Below are positions 1 through 9,643 of a stretch of 64,000 nucleotides of DNA, one piece after another (the first letter of the stretch is position 1; the number at the start of each line of letters is the position of its first letter). The position numbers and the translations under genes were made by a program. The notes beneath the pieces are model-generated. The model saw only the letters and a program-made list of their open reading frames with translations. It ran no database searches and was not told the origin of the DNA. Source of the stretch: a bacterium. Its GTDB lineage: Bacteria; Babelota; Babeliae; Babelales; UBA12409. Location: NCBI GenBank assembly GCA_021823685.1, contig JAKANL010000006.1:1-64000 (forward strand). Reading direction: 5' to 3'.

Positions 1-692
1 TTGGTAAGGATATATTGGCCATCAGGTGAAATTACTGAACCGCATACCCAACTATTATGATTTAAAGTTGTTACCGGTGACCAACCCGGGCCGAGAGGAA
101 GAACATGTGTTTTGAAACGATCATAAAGATTATTGCGAGCTGCTTCAATCAAAGGGGCGTTTTGTATATAAAGTGACGGGTCGTTGGCATTATCGCCTCG
201 GTCAATGGTGCCAAAGGGACAGCGCTGTTCAGGGTGCGCGATAAAAAGATCGGCGCAATGAGAAATGAGTTGATCACAAAGAACTGCTGGCGCATTGGTG
301 TACCCGAGCGTATTGAGCAACTTGACCGTTGTAGGCTGATCGAGGTTGGCAATGTCTTTTTTGCCTGCCATGATGTCTTGCAAAAGATCAAACGTAGCAG
401 CGTCAGTACTTATGGGTATTTCTTGATCTAATTTTTTGATAGTGACGGGCTGTCCGTGAGCGTCGTTTATACTGGTGTCGACCAGGTGCGCCGCTTCCAT
501 GGCCAGAAAGAGGCCAGCTGCGCCGTCTGCTTCGGCAAAGAATGATGTGACCTTGCGGGTTTCTGGGTTATAAGAGCCCATAATCTGCCGTATTTGATTA
601 TCAGTAGTTTTTAAATCAAGAAGCACGTGGATCTGATTGCCAAAGCACGGTAGGAAGATAAGTGACAATAAGAAAAATAACGATTTATTCAT
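1..692 (-). CDS. Secreted WD40-type protein, 3' part cut by the left window edge; tandem paralog of 703..2532
   Basis: Manual translation from ATG at 692: MNKSLFFLLSLIFLPCFGNQIHVLLDLKTTDNQIRQIMGSYNPETRKVTSFFAEADG..., open to base 1; nearly identical to the N-terminus of the next gene and entering a WD-like SPDGQYILT motif. Confidence 0.8.
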   Translation of the reverse strand, partial: MNKSLFFLLSLIFLPCFGNQIHVLLDLKTTDNQIRQIMGSYNPETRKVTSFFAEADGAAGLFLAMEAAHLVDTSINDAHGQPVTIKKLDQEIPISTDAATFDLLQDIMAGKKDIANLDQPTTVKLLNTLGYTNAPAVLCDQLISHCADLFIAHPEQRCPFGTIDRGDNANDPSLYIQNAPLIEAARNNLYDRFKTHVLPLGPGWSPVTTLNHNSWVCGSVISPDGQYILT

Positions 693-702
693 AACAACTC
701 CA

Positions 703-2532
703 TTATTTTTTAAAAATGCCTTTCATGGTTGCATAAACAGAGCCCAGAGTTCTCAAAAATAAGCCAGGAAAGGCATGGTTAGTTCGTCGATTAACCCAAA
801 CGCGTTGGTCTCTCGGTAAATTACGGTAAATCGGTCGCAAGTTGATAATTTCTTGGGCAGTAAGGCGCGGATTGAGTGCAACGCGAGTTATGAGTGCAAG
901 GCGTCTTAATTCGGTTTCACTCAAATCTAAAATAGAGTTAAATCGAGGCATCCATGCCAATTGCCAGATACATGTCTTGTGATTCTCGCATGCGGTGATG
1001 ATCTGACGGCCATCAGGAGAAAAGGTTGCGCTCCCGTTGGCGGTAGGGTGATGAAGTGTCTGTAAGAGGGTGCCATTGGTATCCCAGAGATACGCGTTGG
1101 AATCATAATAGCCTGTGGTAAGGATCTGGTGGCCATCGGGAGAAAAGGTTGCTGATCTGATTGTGTCGGGATGTTGAAGCGTTTGTAAGATAGTGCCATT
1201 CGTGCCCCAGAGGTACGCATTGGAATCATAAAAGCCTGTGGTAAGGATTTGGTGGCCATCGGGAGAAAAGGTTGCGCTCTCGACGCGGGCCGGGTGATGA
1301 AGTGTTTGCAAGAGGGTGCCATTGGTGTCCCAGAGATACGCGTTGGAATCATAAAAGCCTGTGGTAAGGATTTGGTGGCCATCGGGAGAAAAGGTTGCGC
1401 TCCTGGTGCGGGCAGGGTGATGAAATGTTTGTAGGAGGGTGCCATTGGTATTCCAGAGATATACGTTGTGATTCTCGCATGCGATAAGGATCTGGTGGCC
1501 ATCGGGAGAAAAGGTTACGCTCCAGGTGTGGGCAGGGTGATGAAGTGTTTGTAAGAGGGTGCCATTGGTATCCCAGAGATATACGTTGTGATTCTCGCAT
1601 GCGATAAGGATCTGGTGGCCATCGGGAGAAAAGGTTGCGCTCCAGGTGTGGGTAGGGTGATGAAGTCTTTGTAAGAGGGTGCCATTGGTATCCCAGAGAT
1701 ATGCGTTGTGACCACGGACGCATCTGGTAAGGATTTGGTGGCCATCGGGAGAAAAGGTTGCGCTCTTGACGCGGGCCGGGTGCTGAAGTGTTTGTAAGAG
1801 GGTGCCATTCGTATCCCAGAGATACGTGTTGTTATCAACGCATGCGGTAAGGATCCGGTGGCCATCGGGAGAGAAGGCTGCTGATCTGGCCGCGTCGGGA
1901 TGTTTAAATGTTTGAGCGATTTGCCAGGGGCTATGTGGGAGAACGTGAGCTTTGAAGCGATCGTGGAGATTATTGCGAGCTGCTTCAATCAAAGGGGCGT
2001 TTTGTATATAAAGTAATGGGGCGTTGGCATCATCGCCCGCGGTAATGCAGCCAAAGGGACAGCGCTGTTCAGGGTGCGCTATAAAAAAATCGACGCAGCG
2101 CGAGACGAGTTGATCACAAAGAACTGCTGGCGCATTTGTGTAAACGAGCGTATTGAGCAACTTGACCGTTGTAGGCTGATCGAGGTTGGCAATGTCTTTT
2201 TTGCCTGCCATGATGTCTTGCAAAAGATCAAACGTAGCAGCGTCAGTACTTATGGGTATTTCTTGATCCAATTTTTTGATAGTGACGGGCTGGCCGTGAG
2301 CGTCGTTTATACTGGTATCGACCAGGTGCGCCGCTTCCATGGCCAGAAAGAGGCCAGCTGCGCCGTCTGCTTCGGCAAAGAATGATGTGACCTTGCGGGT
2401 TTCTGGGTTATAAGAGCCCATAATCTGCCGTATTTGATTATCAGTAGTTTTTAAATCAAGAAGCACGTGGATCTGATTGCCAACACAGGGCAAGCAGATC
2501 AGCGATAATAAGAAAAGTAATAATTTATTCAT
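703..2532 (-). CDS. Secreted WD40 repeat protein with eight near-identical blades (SATFSPDGHQILT...YLWDTNGTLLQTLHHP)
   Basis: 609 aa ORF, signal peptide, eight tandem WD repeats. Confidence 0.85.
   Translation of the reverse strand: MNKLLLFLLSLICLPCVGNQIHVLLDLKTTDNQIRQIMGSYNPETRKVTSFFAEADGAAGLFLAMEAAHLVDTSINDAHGQPVTIKKLDQEIPISTDAATFDLLQDIMAGKKDIANLDQPTTVKLLNTLVYTNAPAVLCDQLVSRCVDFFIAHPEQRCPFGCITAGDDANAPLLYIQNAPLIEAARNNLHDRFKAHVLPHSPWQIAQTFKHPDAARSAAFSPDGHRILTACVDNNTYLWDTNGTLLQTLQHPARVKSATFSPDGHQILTRCVRGHNAYLWDTNGTLLQRLHHPTHTWSATFSPDGHQILIACENHNVYLWDTNGTLLQTLHHPAHTWSVTFSPDGHQILIACENHNVYLWNTNGTLLQTFHHPARTRSATFSPDGHQILTTGFYDSNAYLWDTNGTLLQTLHHPARVESATFSPDGHQILTTGFYDSNAYLWGTNGTILQTLQHPDTIRSATFSPDGHQILTTGYYDSNAYLWDTNGTLLQTLHHPTANGSATFSPDGRQIITACENHKTCIWQLAWMPRFNSILDLSETELRRLALITRVALNPRLTAQEIINLRPIYRNLPRDQRVWVNRRTNHAFPGLFLRTLGSVYATMKGIFKK
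955..1905 (-). repeat. Tandem 120-123 bp coding repeats encoding WD40 blades
   Basis: 'ggccatcgggagaaaagg' recurs at about 1131, 1254, 1377, 1497, 1617, 1740 and 1860. Confidence 0.9.
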
Positions 2533-2716
2533 AATAACCCCATTTTCTCAATAAACACACAATTTTAAATATTATTTTTAAATTATTTATATTTTATCAC
2601 AGATTGGAATATTCGTCAAGTCCGATTATACGATCTTAGCCGTAAAAATCAGCGGTTTGCCAACTTCGATTTTGGAGATTTGCATTGCTTTGGTAAACTA
2701 TGAGAAAGCCTTGAAA

Positions 2717-3427
2717 ATGACGTTGAGGAAAAACTGCATGATAACCCATTTAGCCCTCATTATGGATGGCAATCGCCGCTGGGCGCGGGCTCGCGGATTG
2801 CCCGCTTTTGTGGGCCATAAGGCCGGGACAGAAGCGCTGCAAGCGATTGCGGGCTACTGCCTGAAAAAAGAAATTAAGCATTTATCGCTGTATACGTTTT
2901 CGATTGAAAATTTGAAAAGAACCGCCGAGGAAAAGGGGTATTTATTTGATCTGGTCGCGCAATTCATTCGGGCCAATCTCACACGTATTGTCCAAGAGGG
3001 TATTCGCGTGCGTTTTATCGGCGATCGGACGTTATTCCCCGATTCAATACAGGCCATATGCGATGAGCTTGCGCGGGAAACGGCCGAACTAGAACGGCTT
3101 AACGTTAATGTTCTTTTTTGCTATGGTGGCCAGCAAGAAATTATTGCTGCAACCAAAGAATGCATGCGGCGTGCGTGCGAAGGCACGCTGAGTGAAGACG
3201 AATTAACCGTCGAATCATTTGCCAAGATGCTCTGGAGCGGGTATTCTCCGGCGCCGGAGGTTGTTATTCGCACGGGCGGCGTTGCGCGTCTGAGCAATTT
3301 TTTGCTTTTTTCTTCTGCGTACAGCGAGCTTTTTTTTACAAACACCTTGTGGCCGGATTTTTCTGAACAAGAATTAGATGAAATACTCGGGCGCTACGCC
3401 CATATAAAAAGGAATTTTGGAAAATGA
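2717..3427 (+). CDS. uppS: Isoprenyl transferase (undecaprenyl diphosphate synthase)
   Basis: LALIMDGNRRWARARGLPAFVGHKAG and SLYTFSIENLKR motifs; start may instead be 2738. Confidence 0.92.
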   Translation: MTLRKNCMITHLALIMDGNRRWARARGLPAFVGHKAGTEALQAIAGYCLKKEIKHLSLYTFSIENLKRTAEEKGYLFDLVAQFIRANLTRIVQEGIRVRFIGDRTLFPDSIQAICDELARETAELERLNVNVLFCYGGQQEIIAATKECMRRACEGTLSEDELTVESFAKMLWSGYSPAPEVVIRTGGVARLSNFLLFSSAYSELFFTNTLWPDFSEQELDEILGRYAHIKRNFGK

Positions 3428-4410
3428 AGCCGATAGCCATTCTGGGCGAGGGGGCGTGGGGTACGGCGATTGCATCAGTGTTGGCACATAACGGTTACCC
3501 TGTGAGATTATGGTGTCACGATGCTTCCATTGCCACACAAATCACCCGTGATCATTGCAATGATCGTTACATGCCCATGCAACCAATACACCAATTAATT
3601 ATTGCTACCCCATCATTGCAGGAGGCGGTAACCGATGCCGCCCATATTTTTATTTCAACGCCCGTTGAATTTTTTAGGCAGATTGTTATGCAAAGTAGGC
3701 CATGGGTGCAGCCATCACAGCCGTTGGTCGTGCTCAGCAAGGGCATTGAAAATGAAACGTGCGCATTACCTGCGCAGATTATCGCTCAGGTGCTTGGAGC
3801 GTCGACGCCATGTGCCGTTGTTGCTGGGCCCAGTTTTGCCAAAGAAGTGATGACCAAGCAACTGACCGGCGTGAGCGTTGCTGCTGTTGATCAGCAGTTA
3901 GCCAAGGCGGTTGCAGGTTTGCTTGAGTGCCATTATATTCGTCCTTTTTTGACTGACGATGTTATTGGCGTGCAATGCGGCGGTGCATTCAAAAATGTTA
4001 TGGCCGTAATGATAGGTATTGCCGAGGGGGCAGGATTTTCAGATAATACCAAAGCGCTGCTCTTAACGCGCGGCTGGCGCGATGTGCTTGCACTATCGGC
4101 TGTGTTGGGTGCGCGCAGTGAAACATTATCTGGGTTGGCCGGTATTGGCGATTTATTTCTAACGCTGACGGGCCGATACAGTAAAAATTTGGATGTTGGG
4201 CATCGGCTGGGACAAGGGGTTCCCTTGCACACCATTATTGAACAAACCGGATATATTCCCGAAGGCGTGAATACGATTAAAGCGGTCAGACAGTTTCTGG
4301 CGCGTCAAGAAATGAGTCTGCCACTTCTTGAGCATTTATTTGCAGTGGTATTTGAAGAGGCCCCGGCTGCATTTCTTGTACAAGCAATTGTACCGTCGGT
4401 GGATTACTGA
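3424..4410 (+). CDS. gpsA: Glycerol-3-phosphate dehydrogenase [NAD(P)+]
   Basis: N-terminal ILGEGAWGTAIASVLAHNG nucleotide-binding motif, VAGPSFAKEV, GLAGIGDLFLT. Confidence 0.93.
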   Translation: MKPIAILGEGAWGTAIASVLAHNGYPVRLWCHDASIATQITRDHCNDRYMPMQPIHQLIIATPSLQEAVTDAAHIFISTPVEFFRQIVMQSRPWVQPSQPLVVLSKGIENETCALPAQIIAQVLGASTPCAVVAGPSFAKEVMTKQLTGVSVAAVDQQLAKAVAGLLECHYIRPFLTDDVIGVQCGGAFKNVMAVMIGIAEGAGFSDNTKALLLTRGWRDVLALSAVLGARSETLSGLAGIGDLFLTLTGRYSKNLDVGHRLGQGVPLHTIIEQTGYIPEGVNTIKAVRQFLARQEMSLPLLEHLFAVVFEEAPAAFLVQAIVPSVDY

Positions 4411-5059
4411 GCTTAATAAGCGAGCCGGGAAGCGGCCGCTGTTCTACCACATGATATTGCCGTGTTGAGCTTATGGTTTCCTCTGGATATACCGTGTTGA
4501 TCGGTATGTGCTGACGATTAAAAAATTCGGTAACTTCAGTGAGCTGATGCTGCGCAACGTTGGGTAGCACGTACCAGTTGTTGGTATTTTGCGCACTATA
4601 CAGATGAATGGTTTCTGGTAACTCGCTGCCGGGCGCCGGATCCTGCGCGACAATGGTTCCGGTTGGTGCGTTACTTTCAATAATACTGTGTTTGTAACTG
4701 ATACCTTCTTTTTTGAGTTGGCTATCGGCATTTTCCAGGGTTTGTCCGAGCAGCGAAGGGGTCTTTTGTTTGGCGGGTGTTTTGGCGATAACGATAAGAA
4801 CGGCGTGGTGCGGCCTTACGCGTAACGTGGCGTGTGGTTCCTGGCTAATAATGGTTTCAGGCGGGAGTGTTGAATCTTCTTTTTCGCCGACAACGCGCAG
4901 GCTCAACTGCTGGTCAGAAAGTAACTTTGCGCCTTGTGCCAACGGAAGCCCGACAACAGGTGGTATCGTGACCGCGTTTGGCGTAAAAATGAGGCTGGCG
5001 ATAATATAACCAACCACAAAACAGGCGAACGGGACGAGCCAGAGAAACGATTTGCACAT
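4286..5059 (-). CDS. Membrane-anchored PASTA-repeat protein without a kinase domain
   Basis: N-terminal TM helix followed by three PASTA-like units (VVGLPLAQGAKLLSDQQL..., SLLGQTLENADSQLKKEGI..., NVAQHQLTEVTEFFNRQHI...). Confidence 0.7.
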   Translation of the reverse strand: MCKSFLWLVPFACFVVGYIIASLIFTPNAVTIPPVVGLPLAQGAKLLSDQQLSLRVVGEKEDSTLPPETIISQEPHATLRVRPHHAVLIVIAKTPAKQKTPSLLGQTLENADSQLKKEGISYKHSIIESNAPTGTIVAQDPAPGSELPETIHLYSAQNTNNWYVLPNVAQHQLTEVTEFFNRQHIPINTVYPEETISSTRQYHVVEQRPLPGSLIKLSNPPTVQLLVQEMQPGPLQIPLQINAQEVADSFLDAPETV

Positions 5060-5089
5060 ATTAATATATCTTTCTCTTGAATAATTTTT

Positions 5090-5449
5090 ACGGCATGCAG
5101 TAAGCCGGATTCTGTGCGCACACCTGCGTGTACGTGGTAATCATGTATCTGAGCGGCATACCCGTGCATCAAACCGGAATGAAGAACCGTCTGCACCTAT
5201 TTTGCCTTGCCCCGGGCAGGGTTTGCCCCTCGTACGCATTGCTACGTACGACCGTGCGCTCTTACCGCACATTTTCACCCTTACCGCCTTGCAGCGGCGG
5301 TTATTTTCTGTGGCACTATCCATGCATATATCTTGCGATATACACCCCATACGCGAATCTTACGATTCTGGTATGGTACCCACTTCATTAGGAGTCCGGA
5401 CTTTCCTCTTGCCGCAACGAGTGCGACAAGCGATTACCTTGCATGCCGT
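5090..5449 (-). ncRNA. rnpB: RNase P RNA, bacterial type A
   Basis: Minus strand has GAGGAAAGTCCGGACTCC near the 5' end, GGTAAGGGTGAAA..GTGCGGTAAGAGCGCAC, and ACAGAATCCGGCTTACTGCATGCCG at the 3' end; terminal P1 pairing CGGCATGC/GCATGCCG. Confidence 0.95.
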
Positions 5450-5910
5450 ATTTTTTCAAAGATTACATACATTATTAACAGTACTATTACGTTAACACAA
5501 AATTGCTTAATTGTATACAAAAAACCAAGCGAATGTTGGCGGCATAAGAGGAGCAAATGCCAGGCCAGGAGCCAGAAACTGAAGGTGACCAGTAATGCCA
5601 AAAGGCGCGTATCAACCCACGTGCGGCTCAGTTTAGTCAGGGCTACGGCAATGAGCGTGGCAAGAATGGCTGGCTCGATTGATCCAAAGACGAGTAATGA
5701 AAGCAAACAGAGACCAAAAACTGTGGCTATGAGTAATGATCGTGGTGCGTATACATTGAGTCCGAAAATAAAAAGACACCAGGTTGTTTGCAGGGTTGGC
5801 GTTTGTTGCCAGGTAAACCACGCCAGATCGAGCATGAAGCAACCAGCTAGAACGATGATATAAAATGGAAAAACGATTAGTGGATGCGCTAAATTAAAAC
5901 GCGTTGACAT
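5434..5910 (-). CDS. Multi-pass membrane protein, possibly MreD-like
   Basis: 158 aa hydrophobic ORF with RBS; its 3' end runs a few nt into rnpB. Confidence 0.5.
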   Translation of the reverse strand: MSTRFNLAHPLIVFPFYIIVLAGCFMLDLAWFTWQQTPTLQTTWCLFIFGLNVYAPRSLLIATVFGLCLLSLLVFGSIEPAILATLIAVALTKLSRTWVDTRLLALLVTFSFWLLAWHLLLLCRQHSLGFLYTIKQFCVNVIVLLIMYVIFEKIRHAR

Positions 5911-5954
5911 CAGTTACCCTTTGCTGTTTTCCGTCGTCGCCAAGGCTGTCCCAC

Positions 5955-6022
5955 CCTTCGCATAAAGCTTCCGCCGTCGTCAAGACTTCCAGCCTTCGCA
6001 TGAAGCTACGGCGGACAAGATG
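5955..6022. repeat. Intergenic REP-like repeat, two direct copies (ccttcgcataaagcttccgccg / ccttcgcatgaagctacggcgg)
   Basis: Visible direct similarity; a related copy in reverse complement at about 50271..50300. Confidence 0.6.
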
Positions 6023-6172
6023 GCGGACAGGTCGGCGGGCACGGCCGGATTTCGCGCGATATGCAGGCTCGAAAGTCGATACGCGCTTCACCAGCGTACG
6101 CAAAATACGCGCGATCCGCAACGCGCGGTTACGAGATAATCCTGTGTGAGGACCACACTGAAAAGATATAAT

Positions 6173-6697
6173 TTATTCAATACAGCAGTTAATAATTTTT
6201 TTGACCAAGTCACCAATGCGATCGAGAACGCTTTTCTTGGTATCGGTTTTATTGAGCTGTCTTTCGTCAATTTGTTTGACGGCTGAAACATCGATCATAT
6301 TGAGGTTGAGCGCCCAAAAAAGTGAGTAGAGCGTATATGCCTTTGCAAATAAATCTGCGGCTTCAGTTTTTTTATTTTGCCCCATATATTTCGTTCCCAC
6401 TTCAAGCAGGCGCATGGTTGCGGCCAAGAGATGTTTTGAAATGCACCAGACTTCGCCTTCGGGGTTTTTGACCAGTTTGGCGAGCAGTTCCTTGCGCATG
6501 GTGCGCGTTTGATCGAGCAAATCATAGTATGATGGCTTGCCCGTTTTTGCCCCGGTAAAAAAGAAATGCTCTTCAAGTGAGATCAGATTCATAACAGCAA
6601 CAGATAAATCTTCATCAAGCGATAAATCGAGTGCTTGTTGCTTACAGGCTTCTAGTTTTTTAAGTAATTCCTCGGGCGTCAGTTTTTCCATGATCAT
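6173..6697 (-). CDS. Hypothetical protein
   Basis: 174 aa uninterrupted helical-looking ORF. Confidence 0.6.
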   Translation of the reverse strand: MIMEKLTPEELLKKLEACKQQALDLSLDEDLSVAVMNLISLEEHFFFTGAKTGKPSYYDLLDQTRTMRKELLAKLVKNPEGEVWCISKHLLAATMRLLEVGTKYMGQNKKTEAADLFAKAYTLYSLFWALNLNMIDVSAVKQIDERQLNKTDTKKSVLDRIGDLVKKIINCCIE

Positions 6698-6700
6698 CCC

Positions 6701-7180
6701 CTACGGTATAAGAAGTGCAATGAGTGTGACGATAGTAATTAAAGCGACAGGTATAATGACTTTTTGAAAGGCAAAGAGTTGTCTCCCGTTACGGTGTGTT
6801 TTTATTTCATAGTGTATCCATATGCCGGTTAAGAAAGCCCATCCGCCCAACGCCATGCCAAACCATAACCGTTTGATTCCTCCGATAAGCGCGCCCGATT
6901 GCGTATCAAGGGTCCAGAAAAGAAATGCGATACTTGCGCCATATACCAAGCCGGTAATCCACTGAGTTGTTTTCGATTTATCTTGTAACCAGTGCCAAAT
7001 CCAGAGTGTGAGTGAGGCAATGAGGCCGCCGGCCCAAATACCGGTAATTAAATCGTCGATGGCAAGCCAACGTGATAGGCCAACGCCGGCCCCGATTGTG
7101 ACGGTGCACAGTGGACAAATGGCGTGTATTGATACAATGACACTCAATGGAATAACGGTTAATAATTTCTTCAGACGCAT
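6701..7180 (-). CDS. Hypothetical multi-pass membrane protein with CPLC near the N-terminus
   Basis: 159 aa, about five hydrophobic segments. Confidence 0.65.
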   Translation of the reverse strand: MRLKKLLTVIPLSVIVSIHAICPLCTVTIGAGVGLSRWLAIDDLITGIWAGGLIASLTLWIWHWLQDKSKTTQWITGLVYGASIAFLFWTLDTQSGALIGGIKRLWFGMALGGWAFLTGIWIHYEIKTHRNGRQLFAFQKVIIPVALITIVTLIALLIP

Positions 7181-7321
7181 GGGAAACCCCCTCCATAGAC
7201 TTCAGGTACCATGATACGCGATTTTATTACAAACATTCAATATTTTTATTACGGCTGGCGACAAAATGGCTTAGTTTCGCGCCTTTTGGACCCGGTGTGG
7301 CGAGCGTGATATACTCAGGAT

Positions 7322-9208
7322 ATGAAGTTGCGCTATTACGTGATTTTGAGTTCAGTGGTTTTTTTGGCGACCACGCTTGGCGTGGTCTCTTTTGTCTTGC
7401 ATAGTTACGTGATCGATTTTTCGTCTTTGGCCTGCTACTCATCGGGGCGGGCGTCGATTGTGCTTGATGATGCGGGCAATGAGCTTATGCGCTTTGAGCT
7501 TGATCGGCGCGATCCGATTGCGCTTAACGAGATTCCGCTGCACGTGCAACAGGCATTTATTACGTCAGAGGATCGTAACTTTTTTAACCATTGCGGTATT
7601 TCCTGGTATTCAATCATTCGCTCTATTTGTGTTAACGTGTATCGCATGCGCCGTGCGCAAGGCGCCAGTACGATTACGCAACAGCTCGTTCGCTTGTTGT
7701 ATTTGGATTGTAAAAAAACGTTCGTTCGTAAAATCAAAGAGCAGGTTTGTGCGTTATTGGTTGAACGCCAATTTTCTAAAGAACAGATTCTGCAGACCTA
7801 TCTTAATCATGTCTATTTCGGGTTTGGCGTGTATGGCATTGAAGCGGCCGCGCAGCGTTTTTGGGGCATTTCAGCCAAAGAATTAACGGTGGATCAGGGT
7901 GCAGCGCTCGCCGCAATTGTGCGCTGTCCGGCTCGCTATAATCCGCTCGTTAATCCAGAAATTACGCATCGTTTACGCGATACCATTTTATTGGGCATGA
8001 CGCAGATGGGCTATATTACGCAGCAGCAATGCACGCAGGCACGGCAAGCGCCGCTCGGTGTTAGCCAGAAAAGTGCCGCGGGTTCATTTATGCCTCACGG
8101 CAAGGAGGCTATTCGTCAGTTTGTTGAAGAGCGTGTAGGGCGGCATGCGCTGTACACCGGCGGGCTCATTATTCAGACAACGATTAATCGCTCTTTTCAG
8201 GAATTAGCCAGCAAAGAATTTACGGCGCAGTGCTATAAATTACGTCAAGAATTAAATCGTCATGTCGATGGCGCATTAATTACGATCGCCGTTGAGTCCG
8301 GCGAAATTAAGGCGCTTGTGGGTGGCTGTAATTTTAGAGAATCGCAATTTAACCGCGCTCTTCAGGCGCGGCGTCAGATGGGATCGGTGTTTAAACCGCT
8401 TATTTATGCAGCAGCCCTGATGCAGGGACGATCGTTTAAGGATACCGATATCGATGAGCCGGCAGAATTTATTAATGGCACGAATGTATGGCGTCCGCAA
8501 AATAGTACCGGGGAATTTGAGGGCGAAATGACGTTGGCGCGCGCGCTTTCGCTTTCTAATAATATTATTGCGATCAAAACGTTATTGCGTACCGGTATCG
8601 ACCGTGTGATTGCGCTGGCTAAAAAGTGTCACGTAACGGCCGATTTGCCGCCATACGCCTCACTTGCCCTGGGTTGCATTGATGTGACGACCAAGCAGGT
8701 TGCCGAGGTTTTTAATATTTTTGCTCATAACGGCGTGTACGTTGAGCCATACCTGATCAGGTGGGTCAAAGATGGGTGGGGCAATAAAATATACCGCCAT
8801 GAACCGTTTTCTGAGCGGGTCATGCCGGCACGTATTGCTGGCCAAGTTAATCGGGTATTGGCGTTAGGTATCAAACGCTACTGCGATCGCATGCAAGTGC
8901 ATGATCTGGCGTGTGAGGCCATTGGTAAAACGGGAACAACCAATGATTCACGAACGTGTTGGTTTGTTGGTTCAACGCCACGCCTAACAACGAGTATTTA
9001 TATTGGCAGCGATGATAACACCCCGTTGGGGCATAATATTTATCCAATTTGGACGGCGTTCCCAATATGGTTGCAATTGCATCGTACGCTTGATAACGCT
9101 CGTGCGCAGTTTGTGTTCGATTCTACGCTTAAACAAATAACCATAGACGCAAAGACCGGCTGTCCGGTATCACCAGAAAATCCTGAAGCGCTTACGATCT
9201 ACGAATAA
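7322..9208 (+). CDS. Class A penicillin-binding protein (GT51 transglycosylase + transpeptidase)
   Basis: STITQQLVR, EDRNFFNHCGI, SVFK (SxxK), SNN (SxN), KTGTT. Confidence 0.93.
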   Translation: MKLRYYVILSSVVFLATTLGVVSFVLHSYVIDFSSLACYSSGRASIVLDDAGNELMRFELDRRDPIALNEIPLHVQQAFITSEDRNFFNHCGISWYSIIRSICVNVYRMRRAQGASTITQQLVRLLYLDCKKTFVRKIKEQVCALLVERQFSKEQILQTYLNHVYFGFGVYGIEAAAQRFWGISAKELTVDQGAALAAIVRCPARYNPLVNPEITHRLRDTILLGMTQMGYITQQQCTQARQAPLGVSQKSAAGSFMPHGKEAIRQFVEERVGRHALYTGGLIIQTTINRSFQELASKEFTAQCYKLRQELNRHVDGALITIAVESGEIKALVGGCNFRESQFNRALQARRQMGSVFKPLIYAAALMQGRSFKDTDIDEPAEFINGTNVWRPQNSTGEFEGEMTLARALSLSNNIIAIKTLLRTGIDRVIALAKKCHVTADLPPYASLALGCIDVTTKQVAEVFNIFAHNGVYVEPYLIRWVKDGWGNKIYRHEPFSERVMPARIAGQVNRVLALGIKRYCDRMQVHDLACEAIGKTGTTNDSRTCWFVGSTPRLTTSIYIGSDDNTPLGHNIYPIWTAFPIWLQLHRTLDNARAQFVFDSTLKQITIDAKTGCPVSPENPEALTIYE

Positions 9209-9588
9209 ACGACGCGTACGGGTTTGTTTTTGAGGTAGCCAATACCCTTGTAGGTGACGAGATCGCCTAGTTTTTGGAGACGATCTGATAACGCCTGAAC
9301 GTCGAGAATTTTCCAACCATTGTTATTGATAAGCTGATTACTTATTTGTAAGCATCTCAGTTCGGCGTAACGGTGAATAATAGGCAGCTGAACACGGCTA
9401 TCATTAATCGAGCGTGCATCCTCTTTTTGTCGCGATATGGCATCATTGTATGAAGTGTGACCAACGTCAGAAAGCGCCTGTGCGGCTCGCGGGATTTGAT
9501 TGATGTGGCAATCGATAAGCGCGTCAGGGAGCGGGACGGCAGATGCCGCGGTATACGCAAGAAACGCAAAAATAATACCCCTTTTCAT
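9199..9588 (-). CDS. Hypothetical secreted protein
   Basis: 129 aa with N-terminal signal peptide. Confidence 0.5.
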   Translation of the reverse strand: MKRGIIFAFLAYTAASAVPLPDALIDCHINQIPRAAQALSDVGHTSYNDAISRQKEDARSINDSRVQLPIIHRYAELRCLQISNQLINNNGWKILDVQALSDRLQKLGDLVTYKGIGYLKNKPVRVVYS

Positions 9589-9643
9589 GATATCCTCCCT
9601 TTTTTTTAATCGTAGCAGCTTTTAAATCACAATAGCAATGTTT

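Noticed and set aside
955-1905. Regularly spaced repeats resembling a repeat array such as CRISPR
   Set aside because: Period is 120-123 bp and the whole unit is coding for WD40 blades; no short palindromic repeats with unique spacers and no cas genes.
927-1988. Long minus-strand ORFs (191, 124 and 157 aa) overlapping the WD40 gene in other frames
   Set aside because: Artefacts of a tandem repeat whose period is a multiple of 3, which keeps alternative frames open; repetitive low-quality translations with no independent support.
5128-5863. Plus-strand ORFs of 87, 97 and 218 aa
   Set aside because: They lie across rnpB and antisense to the membrane-protein gene; RNase P RNA motifs explain the conservation.
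5894-6149. Short Arg-rich ORFs on both strands in the intergenic gap
   Set aside because: They translate REP-like repeat sequence and show no RBS or family motif.
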